Assembly (NCBI GenBank): GCA_029569495.1
Contig: JAKQTB010000011.1
Coordinates: forward strand, 1 to 53,644
Source of the DNA: Pseudomonadota bacterium
Lineage (GTDB): Bacteria > Pseudomonadota > Gammaproteobacteria > Burkholderiales > Methylophilaceae
Reading direction: 5' to 3'
DNA: 53,644 nucleotides
In this document: positions 24,476 through 32,704 of the stretch, piece by piece
How the letters are laid out: each line of letters opens with the position of its first letter
Position numbering within the stretch: position 1 is the stretch's first letter
Program-made: the position numbers and the translations under genes
The notes under the pieces: generated by a model
The model's database searches: none
What the model was told of the DNA's origin: nothing
What the model saw: only the letters and a program-made list of their open reading frames with translations

Positions 24476-24522
24476 CTGCACCCCAAAAGTTGGACATTAA
24501 TGTCTAACTTATTGAGGTGCAG
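24476..24522. repeat. 47-bp near-palindrome at the right end of the IS
   Basis: The arm 24476-24499 (CTGCACCCCAAAAGTTGGAC, then ATTA) pairs with 24500-24522 (ATGTCTAACTTATTGAGGTG, then CAG) around ATTAAT. The inner arm is almost identical to the left IS end, so this end carries the inverted repeat twice, in opposite orientations. It covers the orfA ribosome-binding region. Confidence 0.85.
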
Positions 24523-24568
24523 TTCAATTTGCTCGGGCTTTTTTATGTGCTGCAATATACCAAGAGTT

Positions 24569-25726
24569 CTATCTGATTGAAGTCTCTAAACTGCCCATGG
24601 CTTTAGGGTAAGTAACCACACCCCAAGGCATGCCTTTTACTTCAATTTGACTGCTTACGGTGAATTGATTAGCATCCACCACCAACACGGCATCTGACTT
24701 ACCACAGGCTAACAAGATTTGCTGATGGTCTGGTGTAAAACTAAAGTGCCAGCAGCGATTGCCTGTGGTGACTTCTTTCGTTTTAACAAACGTTTTTGCA
24801 TCAAACACTTCAAGCAACTTGGCTTTGTTACTTGCCACATAGATATTGTTACCTGTCGCATCGTATGCAACGCCGTAGGGTGTTTCACCCGTATCAACAG
24901 TGCGTACAAAGTTAAAGTCTTTATCTAATACCATGAATTTGTTGCCGTATTCTAATGTTGCAATGTAGTTGCTGCCATCGGGCGATGCTTTAATGCCGCG
25001 TGGCCTGTCGCCGTGTTCGTGTGTGGAGATGGTTTTAAGTAATTCACCTGTTTCAATGTTATGTACAGTCACCGTGTTATCAGCTTCATTGGTGATAATC
25101 ATCTTGCTACCATCGTTTGAAAACTCAATGCCTTCAGTTTCTGGGCCGCCTGTGATTTCACGTACTTTTTTACCTTGCGCTAAATCAACCACCACAATTT
25201 GTGCTGGGATTTTCTCTTCGTCATCGTCGTCATCTTCCTCTTCCTTGGCGCCTGGCTTCGGTGGAGGCCCGCCTTTAGAGCTTGGTTCAGAAGAAATAAA
25301 AGCAAAGTTGCTGCGCACGCGCACAAACTCGGGGTTTTTGCCGATTAAGATTTGCTGTAATACTTCACCAGTCGCGGTGTCAATCACTGAAATACTGTCA
25401 TTGCCACGCGTTGCCACAATCAGTTTTTTACCATCATCAGTAATGCCAATACCACGTGGGCTTTCAGCTTTTACGTCAAATTGCTTAATCACTTTCATTG
25501 TGGCGAGGTCAATCACGCTCACGCCTGCATCCTGTGAAGTTACATAAGCAAAACCGCTGGCAGTTACACTATTCGTTGGTGTTGTAGTGTCGGCTGCTTG
25601 GTTATTTGTAGCTGAGTCACTACTCGTTTTTGCTTCTTCAGATTTCTCTTTAGTACAGGCGCTTAACCCTGCAATAAGCGCTAAAAGCACTAAACTCAGG
25701 CGCGTTTTATGTTGCGTATATTTCAT
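24569..25726 (-). CDS. YncE-like beta-propeller lipoprotein
   Basis: A 385-residue protein with a lipoprotein signal (LVLLALIAGLSAC, lipid-modified Cys at about 24) and a seven-blade-type propeller of repeats such as VSVIDLATMKVIKQFDVKAESPRGIGITDDGKKL (given here as start and end: VSVIDLATMKV ... GIGITDDGKKL). Each repeat carries the D-x-x-T/A-x-x-V pattern of YncE and PQQ-associated propellers. A low-complexity insert between blades has proline-rich then acidic residues (PPPKPGAKEEEDDDDDEE). Likely periplasmic, anchored in a membrane; the ligand is unknown. A GGAG ribosome site precedes the ATG. Confidence 0.82.
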   Translation of the reverse strand: MKYTQHKTRLSLVLLALIAGLSACTKEKSEEAKTSSDSATNNQAADTTTPTNSVTASGFAYVTSQDAGVSVIDLATMKVIKQFDVKAESPRGIGITDDGKKLIVATRGNDSISVIDTATGEVLQQILIGKNPEFVRVRSNFAFISSEPSSKGGPPPKPGAKEEEDDDDDEEKIPAQIVVVDLAQGKKVREITGGPETEGIEFSNDGSKMIITNEADNTVTVHNIETGELLKTISTHEHGDRPRGIKASPDGSNYIATLEYGNKFMVLDKDFNFVRTVDTGETPYGVAYDATGNNIYVASNKAKLLEVFDAKTFVKTKEVTTGNRCWHFSFTPDHQQILLACGKSDAVLVVDANQFTVSSQIEVKGMPWGVVTYPKAMGSLETSIR

Positions 25727-25861
25727 TTAATATCTCCAAAGTGATTGCTACAGTAGTAAGGTCAATTTTTATTGATTTAGTTCAATGCCTTAAGGGGTAT
25801 TTCCTAGCAAGAAACGTGCTGAAAATAAACTTGAATTTAAACAATGCATTGTAATTTAATG

Positions 25862-25897
25862 CACCATTTATTGGCTGAATATAACCAATAAATGGTG
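25862..25897 (-). terminator. Terminator-like hairpin after ilvA
   Basis: A perfect 13-bp stem CACCATTTATTGG / CCAATAAATGGTG with a 10-base loop lies 29 bases past the ilvA stop and upstream of the lipoprotein gene. The stem is AT-rich and no long T run follows on the minus strand, so efficiency is uncertain. Confidence 0.55.
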
Positions 25898-25925
25898 GTT
25901 TTATCCAGCCAATCTATAATGACAC

Positions 25926-27449
25926 TCATCCTAAAAATAATTGATAAGCGGGGTTATTTGTTTCATCCCAGTATGGATACCCTAAGTTGTGTAAAAAATT
26001 GAGATATTCATCTTGCTCATTTGGTGGCACTTGCATACCCACCAGCACGCGCCCAAAATCCGCGCCATGATTGCGGTAATGGAATAAACTGATGTTCCAG
26101 TCGTGCCCCATCGTATCTAAAAACTTCATGAGAGCGCCTGGTTTTTCAGGGAACTCAAAGCGATACACCACTTCATGCTCAGCTTGCGGGGCGTGACCAC
26201 CGACTAAGTGGCGTAAATGTAATTTGGCCATTTCGTTATCAGTTAAATCCAACGTAGATAACCCTTGTGCTTGTAACTCTGCCACCAACTTGGCAGATTC
26301 TGTTGGGTCTGTAATGGCAATACCCACAAAAATATGGGCATTTTTGGGGTCAGAATAGCGATAGTTGAATTCGGTAATATTGCGGTTACCCAGTAATCGG
26401 CAAAAGTTCTTAAACGCACCGGGCTTTTCAGGAATCGTCACAGCTAAAACCGCTTCACGTTTTTCGCCAATCTCGGCGCGCTCGGCCACAAAGCGCAAGC
26501 GGTCAAAGTTCATATTGGCACCAGATGCAATACCAATGAGCGTTTTGTTGTGCAGGTTTTCGCGCTCTGCATACTCTTTAAGCCCCGCCAAGGCGAGCGC
26601 GCCAGCAGGCTCAAGAATGCTGCGCGTATCTTCAAACACATCTTTAATGGCTGCACAAATCGCATCGTTATCGACCACAATCATTTCATCCACATACTGC
26701 TGGCAAAGTTTAAAAGTGTGAACGCCCACTTGTTTAACAGCAGCACCATCGGCAAAAAGTCCTACTTGGTCAAGGATGATGCGCTCGCCTTTTTTTAGCG
26801 ATTCCGTCATCGCTTCGGCATCTTTGGCTTCTACGCCAATGACTTTGATTTCTGGGCGAACCGCTTTAACATACGCCGCAATGCCTGCTAATAAGCCGCC
26901 GCCGCCAACACAGCAAAATATGGCTTCAATGGGTTGCGGGTGTTCGTCTAAAATCTCGAGTGCAATTGTGCCTTGCCCTGCAATCACGTCGGGGTCGTCA
27001 TAGGGATGCACAAAGGTGAGTTTTTCGGCTTTTTCAAGTTCAAGCGCGTGTACGTAGGCATCTGAATAGCTGTCGCCAAACAACACGACTTCAGCACCAC
27101 GGTTTTTAACTGCATCTACTTTAATGGCCGGCGTGGTGGTTGGCATTACAATTACCGCGCGGCAGCCTAATTTTTGTGCGCTTAATGCCACACCCTGCGC
27201 ATGGTTGCCAGCAGAGGCTGCAATCACGCCACGTTTGAGCACATCTTTTGGCAGATGAGCCATTTTGTTATATGCACCGCGAATTTTGAATGAAAACACC
27301 GGTTGCATATCTTCGCGCTTGAGCAACACACGGTTGCCAATACGGGCAGAAATATTAGGCTGAAATTCAAGCGGCGTCTTGTTCGCAACGTCGTAAACGC
27401 GCGAATGCTCTATTTTTTCCTGATAATTGATGGGTGCGATTGTTGTCAT
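25926..27449 (-). CDS. ilvA: Threonine ammonia-lyase, biosynthetic (IlvA)
   Basis: A 507-residue PLP enzyme converting threonine to 2-oxobutanoate, the first step to isoleucine. The PLP lysine is in SFKIRGAYN (K55), and the phosphate-binding glycine loop is CVGGGGLLAG. Two C-terminal ACT-like regulatory domains are present (AVLAVTIPEKPGAFKNFCRL and VVYRFEFPEKPGALMKFLD), which in the family bind isoleucine and valine. The two-ACT, 500-residue form marks the biosynthetic, not catabolic, enzyme. It is transcribed away from rpiA. Confidence 0.97.
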   Translation of the reverse strand: MTTIAPINYQEKIEHSRVYDVANKTPLEFQPNISARIGNRVLLKREDMQPVFSFKIRGAYNKMAHLPKDVLKRGVIAASAGNHAQGVALSAQKLGCRAVIVMPTTTPAIKVDAVKNRGAEVVLFGDSYSDAYVHALELEKAEKLTFVHPYDDPDVIAGQGTIALEILDEHPQPIEAIFCCVGGGGLLAGIAAYVKAVRPEIKVIGVEAKDAEAMTESLKKGERIILDQVGLFADGAAVKQVGVHTFKLCQQYVDEMIVVDNDAICAAIKDVFEDTRSILEPAGALALAGLKEYAERENLHNKTLIGIASGANMNFDRLRFVAERAEIGEKREAVLAVTIPEKPGAFKNFCRLLGNRNITEFNYRYSDPKNAHIFVGIAITDPTESAKLVAELQAQGLSTLDLTDNEMAKLHLRHLVGGHAPQAEHEVVYRFEFPEKPGALMKFLDTMGHDWNISLFHYRNHGADFGRVLVGMQVPPNEQDEYLNFLHNLGYPYWDETNNPAYQLFLG

Positions 27450-27531
27450 GCGATATTCTTAAAAATGCGTCAGCAGTGTATTATGTTGAATTGACTTACA
27501 TTATAGAGAATTTGTAGAGGAAAAAGGCAAA

Positions 27532-28191
27532 ATGGCATATACCCAAGACGAATTAAAACAACAAGTGGCACGCGCCGCGGTTGAATACGTAAAAGAAGGC
27601 ATCATCGGCGTGGGCACAGGCTCAACCGCCAACTTCTTTATTGAAGAGCTTGCAAAAGTAAAACACAAAATAGAAGGTGCAGTGGCCAGCTCAGAAGCTA
27701 CCGCGCAACGTTTACGTGCGCATGGGATTGAAGTGTTTGATTTAAATAACGTCGATAGCCTAGATATTTATGTAGATGGCGCAGATGAAATTACCGAACA
27801 CCTGCATATGCTCAAAGGCGGCGGCGGCGCACTCACCCGTGAAAAAATCGTAGCAGCCGTAGCAAAAACCTTTATTTGCATCTGTGATGAAACCAAATAT
27901 GTGCCCGTATTAGGCAAATTTCCGTTGCCAGTAGAAGTGCTACCAATGGCCCGCAGTTACGTTGCGCGTGAGTTGGTCAAGCTTGGCGGCCAACCATCAC
28001 TACGTAACTTTACCACCGATAACGGCAACGTGATTTTAGACGTACACGGTTTAAATATTGTTGACCCAATTGCGACTGAGGCAAAAATCAACCAAATCGT
28101 TGGCGTCGTCACCAATGGATTATTCGCAGCGCGTCCAGCCAATGTACTATTATTGGCAACTGCTGAGGGTGTAAAAACTTACAAAAAATAA
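27532..28191 (+). CDS. rpiA: Ribose-5-phosphate isomerase A
   Basis: A 219-residue enzyme interconverting ribose 5-phosphate and ribulose 5-phosphate. Family motifs are [54 protein letters not shown] (catalytic Glu) and the C-terminal [20 protein letters not shown]. An AGAGGAAAAAGG ribosome site precedes the ATG. A clear intrinsic terminator follows. Confidence 0.97.
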   Translation: MAYTQDELKQQVARAAVEYVKEGIIGVGTGSTANFFIEELAKVKHKIEGAVASSEATAQRLRAHGIEVFDLNNVDSLDIYVDGADEITEHLHMLKGGGGALTREKIVAAVAKTFICICDETKYVPVLGKFPLPVEVLPMARSYVARELVKLGGQPSLRNFTTDNGNVILDVHGLNIVDPIATEAKINQIVGVVTNGLFAARPANVLLLATAEGVKTYKK

Positions 28192-28212
28192 ATTGCTAGC
28201 TGCTTAAAATTT

Positions 28213-28248
28213 AAGGTGCGTAACTTGGTAGTTACGCACCTTTTTTAT
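28213..28248 (+). terminator. Intrinsic terminator of rpiA
   Basis: Arms AAGGTGCGTAAC and GTTACGCACCTT enclose a TTGGTA loop and are followed by TTTT. The hairpin starts 22 bases after the stop codon. Confidence 0.9.
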
Positions 28249-28270
28249 TGCCCAAACAGACCAAAAATCC

Positions 28271-28337
28271 CCCGAGAGATTTTCGCTGCCCTGCGAGCCT
28301 TTATTTACAAGGCTTCCAAAGGAGGTGAAAAGGGTTG
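28271..28337 (-). repeat. Palindromic intergenic repeat, copy D (right arm decayed)
   Basis: The left flank CCCGAGAGATTTT, left arm 28285-28299 (GCTGCCCTGCGAGCC) and loop TTTATTTACAA are intact. The right arm starts GGCTTCCA and then no longer matches, but an AAAAGGGTTG flank remains at about 28328-28337. It lies between rpiA and the convergent small-gene cluster. Confidence 0.75.
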
Positions 28338-28412
28338 TGATGATTTTGTGTTGAAAAAGTAAGTATTTTCACAGACGGATTACGCAATCTAATCCGTCCT
28401 ATGAGTTCTTAG

Positions 28413-28595
28413 TTACCCTTCTATTTCGAGTCTTTCATGAAGCTCTTTTAACTCGCTTATGCACCATTTAATGTGCTGTATAATTCCTTGCTTTTCTTCT
28501 AGGGATAGCTGTTTAGATGCAATATCTTGCCAATCTAATTTGATTGAATCGCTTAATGATTCAATGTCACGCTTGAATTTTTCTTGTTTTGTCAT
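28413..28595 (-). CDS. Small hypothetical protein, helical
   Basis: A 60-residue charged, probably all-helical protein (FKRDIESLSDSIKLDWQDIA, then EEKQGIIQHIKWCISELKEL). An AAGGAAA ribosome site stands at a good distance from the ATG, supporting a real gene. I do not recognise the family. Local AT content is higher than in neighbouring genes. Confidence 0.5.
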   Translation of the reverse strand: MTKQEKFKRDIESLSDSIKLDWQDIASKQLSLEEKQGIIQHIKWCISELKELHERLEIEG

Positions 28596-28675
28596 AAAAA
28601 TTTCCTTATTTTAAATAAAAATAGGTATACATGTTGTACACCTATTATATTTAGTGAAATTCAATTTTCACTTGT

Positions 28676-28999
28676 TTACTGTCTATCTTGGTATCCAGTG
28701 ACATTACCGTCAGCATCATAAATTCTCACTTTATCAGAAACTGGGTAGTCACGTTCCCAAGGTTCAATAGAATCTGCCAATCTTTTTATCCAAAATATAT
28801 TACAAACAAATCCAAACAGCACAAGAGCAACACTTAGGTTATCATGTCCTGATAACCATAACCAAACACCGCCAACAACTCCAATTAGAGATGGAAAATA
28901 CGTCCAAATTATATAACCAATATATACAATACCAATAAAAAGCCATAAGAGTAAAATTACGCCAATAACAATTCCAAGTAGTATCAGTAATACGTCCAT
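28676..28999 (-). CDS. Small hypothetical membrane protein
   Basis: A 107-residue protein with about three hydrophobic segments (4-24, 27-49, 57-72) and a soluble C-terminal tail ending VRIYDADGNVTGYQDRQ. That tail resembles short beta-hairpin motifs found at the ends of several small uncharacterised proteins. It starts 6 bases after the iron-trafficking gene stop and could be co-transcribed with it. The family is not recognised. Confidence 0.55.
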   Translation of the reverse strand: MDVLLILLGIVIGVILLLWLFIGIVYIGYIIWTYFPSLIGVVGGVWLWLSGHDNLSVALVLFGFVCNIFWIKRLADSIEPWERDYPVSDKVRIYDADGNVTGYQDRQ

Positions 29000-29005
29000 A
29001 TAAGC

Positions 29006-29278
29006 TCAACTTTTCTCAGGCACATACCCACTCGCCGTATCTGCACCTTCACCAAAAAAATACTTCTCGGTTTGTTCGGTCAAATATTTACGCGCAGAAG
29101 GGTCGGCCAAGCTTAAACGGTTTTCGTTCACCAGCATGGTTTGCTGTTTTAACCAAGCTGCCCAGGCCTCTTTTGAAACATTTTCAAAAATACGTTTGCC
29201 CAACGCGCCAGGGTAGGGAGGAAAATCTAAACCTTCTGCTTCTTTGTCGAGTTTGATACATTTTACGGTGCGTGCCAT
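29006..29278 (-). CDS. yggX: Probable Fe(2+)-trafficking protein (YggX family)
   Basis: A 90-residue protein with the full YggX pattern: [10 protein letters not shown] with the conserved Cys7, [40 protein letters not shown] and a C-terminal FFGEGAD. The family protects iron-sulfur clusters and is linked to oxidative-stress resistance. Length is as expected (about 90). Confidence 0.95.
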   Translation of the reverse strand: MARTVKCIKLDKEAEGLDFPPYPGALGKRIFENVSKEAWAAWLKQQTMLVNENRLSLADPSARKYLTEQTEKYFFGEGADTASGYVPEKS

Positions 29279-29386
29279 TGTTGTGCCTTTAGGTGTTCAA
29301 TAAAACCACTATGATAGCGCAAGCCTTTAAACGGCGCGAGTGCGCATGTTATCATTCGCGAATTAGTTTTTTAATGAAGGCGTGTC

Positions 29387-29755
29387 ATGGAAAGTCCATT
29401 TAAAGGTAAAACGGGGTTAAGCCGTTTGATTAATGCGTTTGGTTATTCAGTAGAAGGATTTAAAGCGGCGTTTAAACATGAAGACGCGTTTCGGCAAGAA
29501 GTATTTTTGTCGGTTGTGTTGATTCCGCTCGGGCTTTATTTGGGTAAAACAGGCGTTGAAAAGGCTTTGTTGGTATCGGCCGTGTTACTGGTGCTGATTG
29601 TGGAGTTGTTTAATTCGGCGATTGAAGCAGCGGTGGATCACACGTCTTTGGAGCGTCACGCACTGGCTAAACGCGCAAAAGACATAGGCAGTGCGGCTGT
29701 TTTTGTGGCGTTGGGTATTGTGGTAAGCGTTTGGGGTTTGGTGTTGTTTTTGTAG
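29387..29755 (+). CDS. dgkA: Diacylglycerol kinase
   Basis: A 122-residue integral membrane kinase phosphorylating diacylglycerol. It has three membrane helices and the signature ELFNSAIEAAVDHTSLERH with the catalytic Glu, plus KRAKDIGSAAVFVA. Length and motif agree with bacterial DgkA. The stop codon lies inside a strong hairpin. Confidence 0.96.
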   Translation: MESPFKGKTGLSRLINAFGYSVEGFKAAFKHEDAFRQEVFLSVVLIPLGLYLGKTGVEKALLVSAVLLVLIVELFNSAIEAAVDHTSLERHALAKRAKDIGSAAVFVALGIVVSVWGLVLFL

Positions 29756-29780
29756 GAGCGATTTGAAAATCGCTCCTACA
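29751..29780. terminator. Bidirectional hairpin between dgkA and TonB receptor
   Basis: A perfect 14-bp stem TGTAGGAGCGATTT / AAATCGCTCCTACA with a 2-base loop sits between convergent genes and includes the dgkA stop codon (29753-29755). A TTTT run precedes it. The sequence resembles the GTAGGAGCG-type extragenic palindromes of other proteobacteria. Confidence 0.7.
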
Positions 29781-29793
29781 ATATGTGGCTTAT

Positions 29794-31890
29794 TTAAAAA
29801 TCGGCACGCAGCCCCAGCAAGACCGAGCGTTCTCCTGCAGGTGAAATATCTTTCAAGAAAGACGTATGTTCACGAATTTCTTGATTGAGCAGATTCTTTG
29901 CTTTTGCAAACAGCTCAACATGCACTTTAGTGGGTAATTTATAAGTCACTGTTGCGCTCACATCGGTATAACCATCTGTTTTAAGTTCATTTTCAGCCGT
30001 GCGGTTTTGGCTAAATGCATGTAAAACATCAACTCTGGCACCCAGTGCATTTTTTTGATACCGCAAGCCAGCGCCCAAACGCAGCGGCGTTATGCGCGGC
30101 AGTGCTTGGCCGTTATCGCGATTGGTTGCGCGCACGTAATCGCCGCGTAGGGTTAAATCCAGATTATCTACCAAGTTGAATTTTCCCTCTGCTTCTAAAC
30201 CTTTGAAGGTGGCGGCAAACATGCTGAATTGCGCCTCTGGTAAAATGTCTTCTCCTGATAGGTCGGCAACGCCATCACCATCTAAATCATCGGGGTTCAG
30301 TTCACCATCGATACCACGCGTATTGCCGCTATCAAGCAAGCCCAAAAAGCGGCTAAAGCGGGTGTAGTAAGCGCCAACACTGAAAGAGTTTTTACCGTCT
30401 TTCCAGCGGATTTGTGCATCGATGCCATTAGAGCGCTCTTTGTCAAAATTGGTATTACCTACTTCATATTGCCCGGTGGCCAAGTGTACGCCATCAGCAT
30501 ACAGCTCAAAATAGCTCGGCGCGCGTTCGTTGTGCGATAAATTTGTCGCAAAAGACCAGTTTGGATTAAAGGTATAAAGCCCGCCAAGCGCATAGCTGTA
30601 AGGCGTAAAACTGTTATTTTGACCCGCGCCAAACTTGGCATTGGTGCGTGAATCCACATTGACACGCTCCACACGTCCGCCAAAGCTCAGTTTTAATTGA
30701 TCAATCGGGAGTTCTTCATACAGATAAAGTGCTTTATTTTGCGTATTTACCCCTGGCACAAAGGCTTCATCTCCCAATGCTTCAAAGTCTGTGTTTTGAA
30801 ACTGAAAGCCGAGCACACCTTCTATATTGCCGATTTTTGCATGGCCAAATTCTAAACTACCTTCAACCCCTTCATTTTTAAAGGTGGTGCCTACTTCACC
30901 GTCTTCAATTTCTTGATGTTGATAATCAGTGTAGGCCATGCGCGCTTTTACGCGGTTGATGACATTACCTAAGTCGCGAAACTCGGTCGCCACATCAACG
31001 CGGTCACTGCGCATATCTGCGCGTACAGCTTCTTCAGCCACGGTACCGTAATTATTTCTAAATGCAGAGTACGAGGCGCCTAAATAACCGTTATCAAAAA
31101 TAAACGACGCGCCCAATGCACCGCCTTCACCACTAGCACTACTATTGACCAGCTTACCGCGATTCTCTCGTGGTGTGCCATCGGCACGGCTTTTTCGGCT
31201 TGATACAGCATAGCCGTCTATATCCGTATCGCTTGTTTTGCGAGTGTAAGCGTCAGCGTGAATCACCAATGCGCCATAACCGACATCAACCACGCCTGCT
31301 AAATTATTTTGGCTTTCAGCGCCGCCAATTGAGCCTTCCACACGGCCAGTAACACCATCAAACGACTCTTTAGGAATACGGTGGTCAATTGCATTGACCA
31401 CACCGCCAACAGCACTGCCGCCATACAGCAGGGCGGCAGGGCCGCGCACCACATCAATTTGCTCAATAATCAGCGGGTCAATTGTCACTGCGTGGTCAAA
31501 ACTCAAGCTAGACGCATCCAACACACCAACGCCATTTTGCATAATACGTACCCGTTCAGCATCTAAGCCGCGAATCACCGGACGTGATGCGTTAGGCCCA
31601 AAATGCGTGGCCGCCACCCCCGGAATACCATTGAGCGTATCGCCAAGTGTGCTTTCACGGCGATTTGCTAATTCGCGTCCGTTTAAAATTGAAATGGGTA
31701 TCACCAAAGCGTCAGAACCAACGCCCAGCGGATTACCTGTGACTGAGATGGTGGATAATTCAAAAGCGGTTGTGTCGGTTGGCAAGGGCGCTTCAGCCTT
31801 GGCATTTTCAATAAACAGGCAACTAAGCGCCAAAAATAATGTATTCAACGCAAATGCAGGGCGCACTTGCTTTAAGTGATGTTTTTTCAT
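29794..31890 (-). CDS. TonB-dependent outer-membrane receptor, ZnuD-like
   Basis: A 698-residue receptor with signal peptide, TonB-box region (FELSTISVTG), plug domain (LGDTLNGIPGVAATHFGPNA, RPVIRGLDAERVRIMQNGVG, IEQIDVVRGPAALLYGGSAV) and a 22-strand barrel ending in Phe (LGLRADF). The plug segment VRIMQNGVGVLDASSLSFDH is typical of ZnuD-type zinc receptors. The small Cys/His-rich secreted protein encoded directly upstream suggests a metal substrate. Zinc is inference. No clear Zur operator was found. Confidence 0.85.
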   Translation of the reverse strand: MKKHHLKQVRPAFALNTLFLALSCLFIENAKAEAPLPTDTTAFELSTISVTGNPLGVGSDALVIPISILNGRELANRRESTLGDTLNGIPGVAATHFGPNASRPVIRGLDAERVRIMQNGVGVLDASSLSFDHAVTIDPLIIEQIDVVRGPAALLYGGSAVGGVVNAIDHRIPKESFDGVTGRVEGSIGGAESQNNLAGVVDVGYGALVIHADAYTRKTSDTDIDGYAVSSRKSRADGTPRENRGKLVNSSASGEGGALGASFIFDNGYLGASYSAFRNNYGTVAEEAVRADMRSDRVDVATEFRDLGNVINRVKARMAYTDYQHQEIEDGEVGTTFKNEGVEGSLEFGHAKIGNIEGVLGFQFQNTDFEALGDEAFVPGVNTQNKALYLYEELPIDQLKLSFGGRVERVNVDSRTNAKFGAGQNNSFTPYSYALGGLYTFNPNWSFATNLSHNERAPSYFELYADGVHLATGQYEVGNTNFDKERSNGIDAQIRWKDGKNSFSVGAYYTRFSRFLGLLDSGNTRGIDGELNPDDLDGDGVADLSGEDILPEAQFSMFAATFKGLEAEGKFNLVDNLDLTLRGDYVRATNRDNGQALPRITPLRLGAGLRYQKNALGARVDVLHAFSQNRTAENELKTDGYTDVSATVTYKLPTKVHVELFAKAKNLLNQEIREHTSFLKDISPAGERSVLLGLRADF

Positions 31891-31952
31891 GTGAAAGCCT
31901 CAAAAAATAGCAAACCTCGGTCGATTGATTAAAGCACCGAGAAATTTAAAAA

Positions 31953-32267
31953 TTAAATGCTGATGTTTTGAGGCGGGGCGCGGGCTGCGTAAGCCGTTAA
32001 AAGAGAGGGTTGAAGATTAAATCGTTTGCTTGAATTGAGTTCAAAGCTTGTTATAAAGTCGTGCAACTCGAAAGCGTGCGGCTGCAAGCCACTGGCGACT
32101 TGTGCATAGCTGATACATTGCCCGCATTGCTCGGCTGAGGTGTTTTTATCTTGCTGGCTGTGTTTGGCAGCATCTGAAAAATGGCTGATTTCATGCGTAA
32201 CAACGCCTATTTGCGTGAAGGCAAATAGAAAAATAAGTAGAAATTGAATGACGATGCGTTGCAACAT
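31953..32267 (-). CDS. Small secreted Cys/His protein upstream of the receptor
   Basis: A 104-residue protein with a signal peptide or N-terminal anchor (IVIQFLLIFLFAFTQIGVV), then VTHEISHFSDAAKHSQQDKN and EQCGQCISYAQVASGL, i.e. clustered His residues and a C-x-x-C. This looks like DUF2946-type or related small periplasmic metal-binding proteins found beside metal-linked TonB receptors. It lies 62 bases upstream of the receptor gene on the same strand. Function is inferred only. Confidence 0.6.
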   Translation of the reverse strand: MLQRIVIQFLLIFLFAFTQIGVVTHEISHFSDAAKHSQQDKNTSAEQCGQCISYAQVASGLQPHAFELHDFITSFELNSSKRFNLQPSLLTAYAARAPPQNISI

Positions 32268-32302
32268 AGACTTATGTTAACAGCTTAACTAAGCGATATA
32301 AA

Positions 32303-32650
32303 CTAAAATAATGCCCTAATAAAATTGCTACCATAGTGATAAAGATAATAAAACAGCGCTAGCAATGGTGGCAAAATGAGGCCGCGAAAAATAAAAATGG
32401 ACTTTTTAGCGAGTTTGTTGAGGTAATAAGCAGACATCACAATCGCAATGTTGAGAGCAAAAGTAAACCCATAAAAAGGCAGTAATCGCTTAAAGTATGT
32501 GCCGAATTTGCATTCACCCTCTAAATCAAGCATGCAAGGCACTTCGCCTAAGAACATGATGCCAATGAGAAATGTTCCAGCATAAAGCGCCAATAAAATA
32601 ACGATGAAATATTTTTCAGTATCCGATAACGTTTCGTAGTTTGGAGACAT
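32303..32650 (-). CDS. Hypothetical three-helix membrane protein
   Basis: A 115-residue protein with membrane segments at about 12-34, 52-72 and 83-103 and an AAGGGA ribosome site before its ATG. A pair of cysteines (VPCMLDLEGECKFG) faces the first loop. No known family is recognised. It lies between sodB and the small metal-binding gene. Confidence 0.6.
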   Translation of the reverse strand: MSPNYETLSDTEKYFIVILLALYAGTFLIGIMFLGEVPCMLDLEGECKFGTYFKRLLPFYGFTFALNIAIVMSAYYLNKLAKKSIFIFRGLILPPLLALFYYLYHYGSNFIRALF

Positions 32651-32704
32651 TCAATATCCCTTAAAAAATAGTGGTTAGTCTTTAAGCAGATTTTAAAGAA
32701 TAAA

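Larger units (their letters stand above)
23084..24526 (-). mobile_element. Complete IS3-family (IS150-like) insertion sequence, 1443 bp
   Basis: The element runs from TGATCTGACC at 23084 to GTGCAGTTCA ending at 24526, with TG...CA termini. Inner ends match as imperfect inverted repeats (CCCCTAAAAGTTGGACATT on the left; on the right the reverse strand reads CCTCAATAAGTTAGACATT). The direct repeat ATT flanks it (23081-23083 and 24527-24529). It encodes orfA and orfB on the minus strand. Both reading frames look intact, so it may be active or recent. Confidence 0.9.

Noticed and set aside
23109-24481. Broken transposase, because orfA and orfB are in different frames
   Set aside because: The two-frame arrangement with an A-rich shift region is normal for the IS3 family.
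25193-25290. Frameshift or sequencing error at the poly-acidic tract
   Set aside because: The frame is open on both sides and the propeller repeats continue, so it looks like a genuine insert.
31891-32330. Zur operator upstream of the ZnuD-like receptor operon
   Set aside because: Only weak TGTTAACATA-like bases are present and no clear dyad of the expected length was found.
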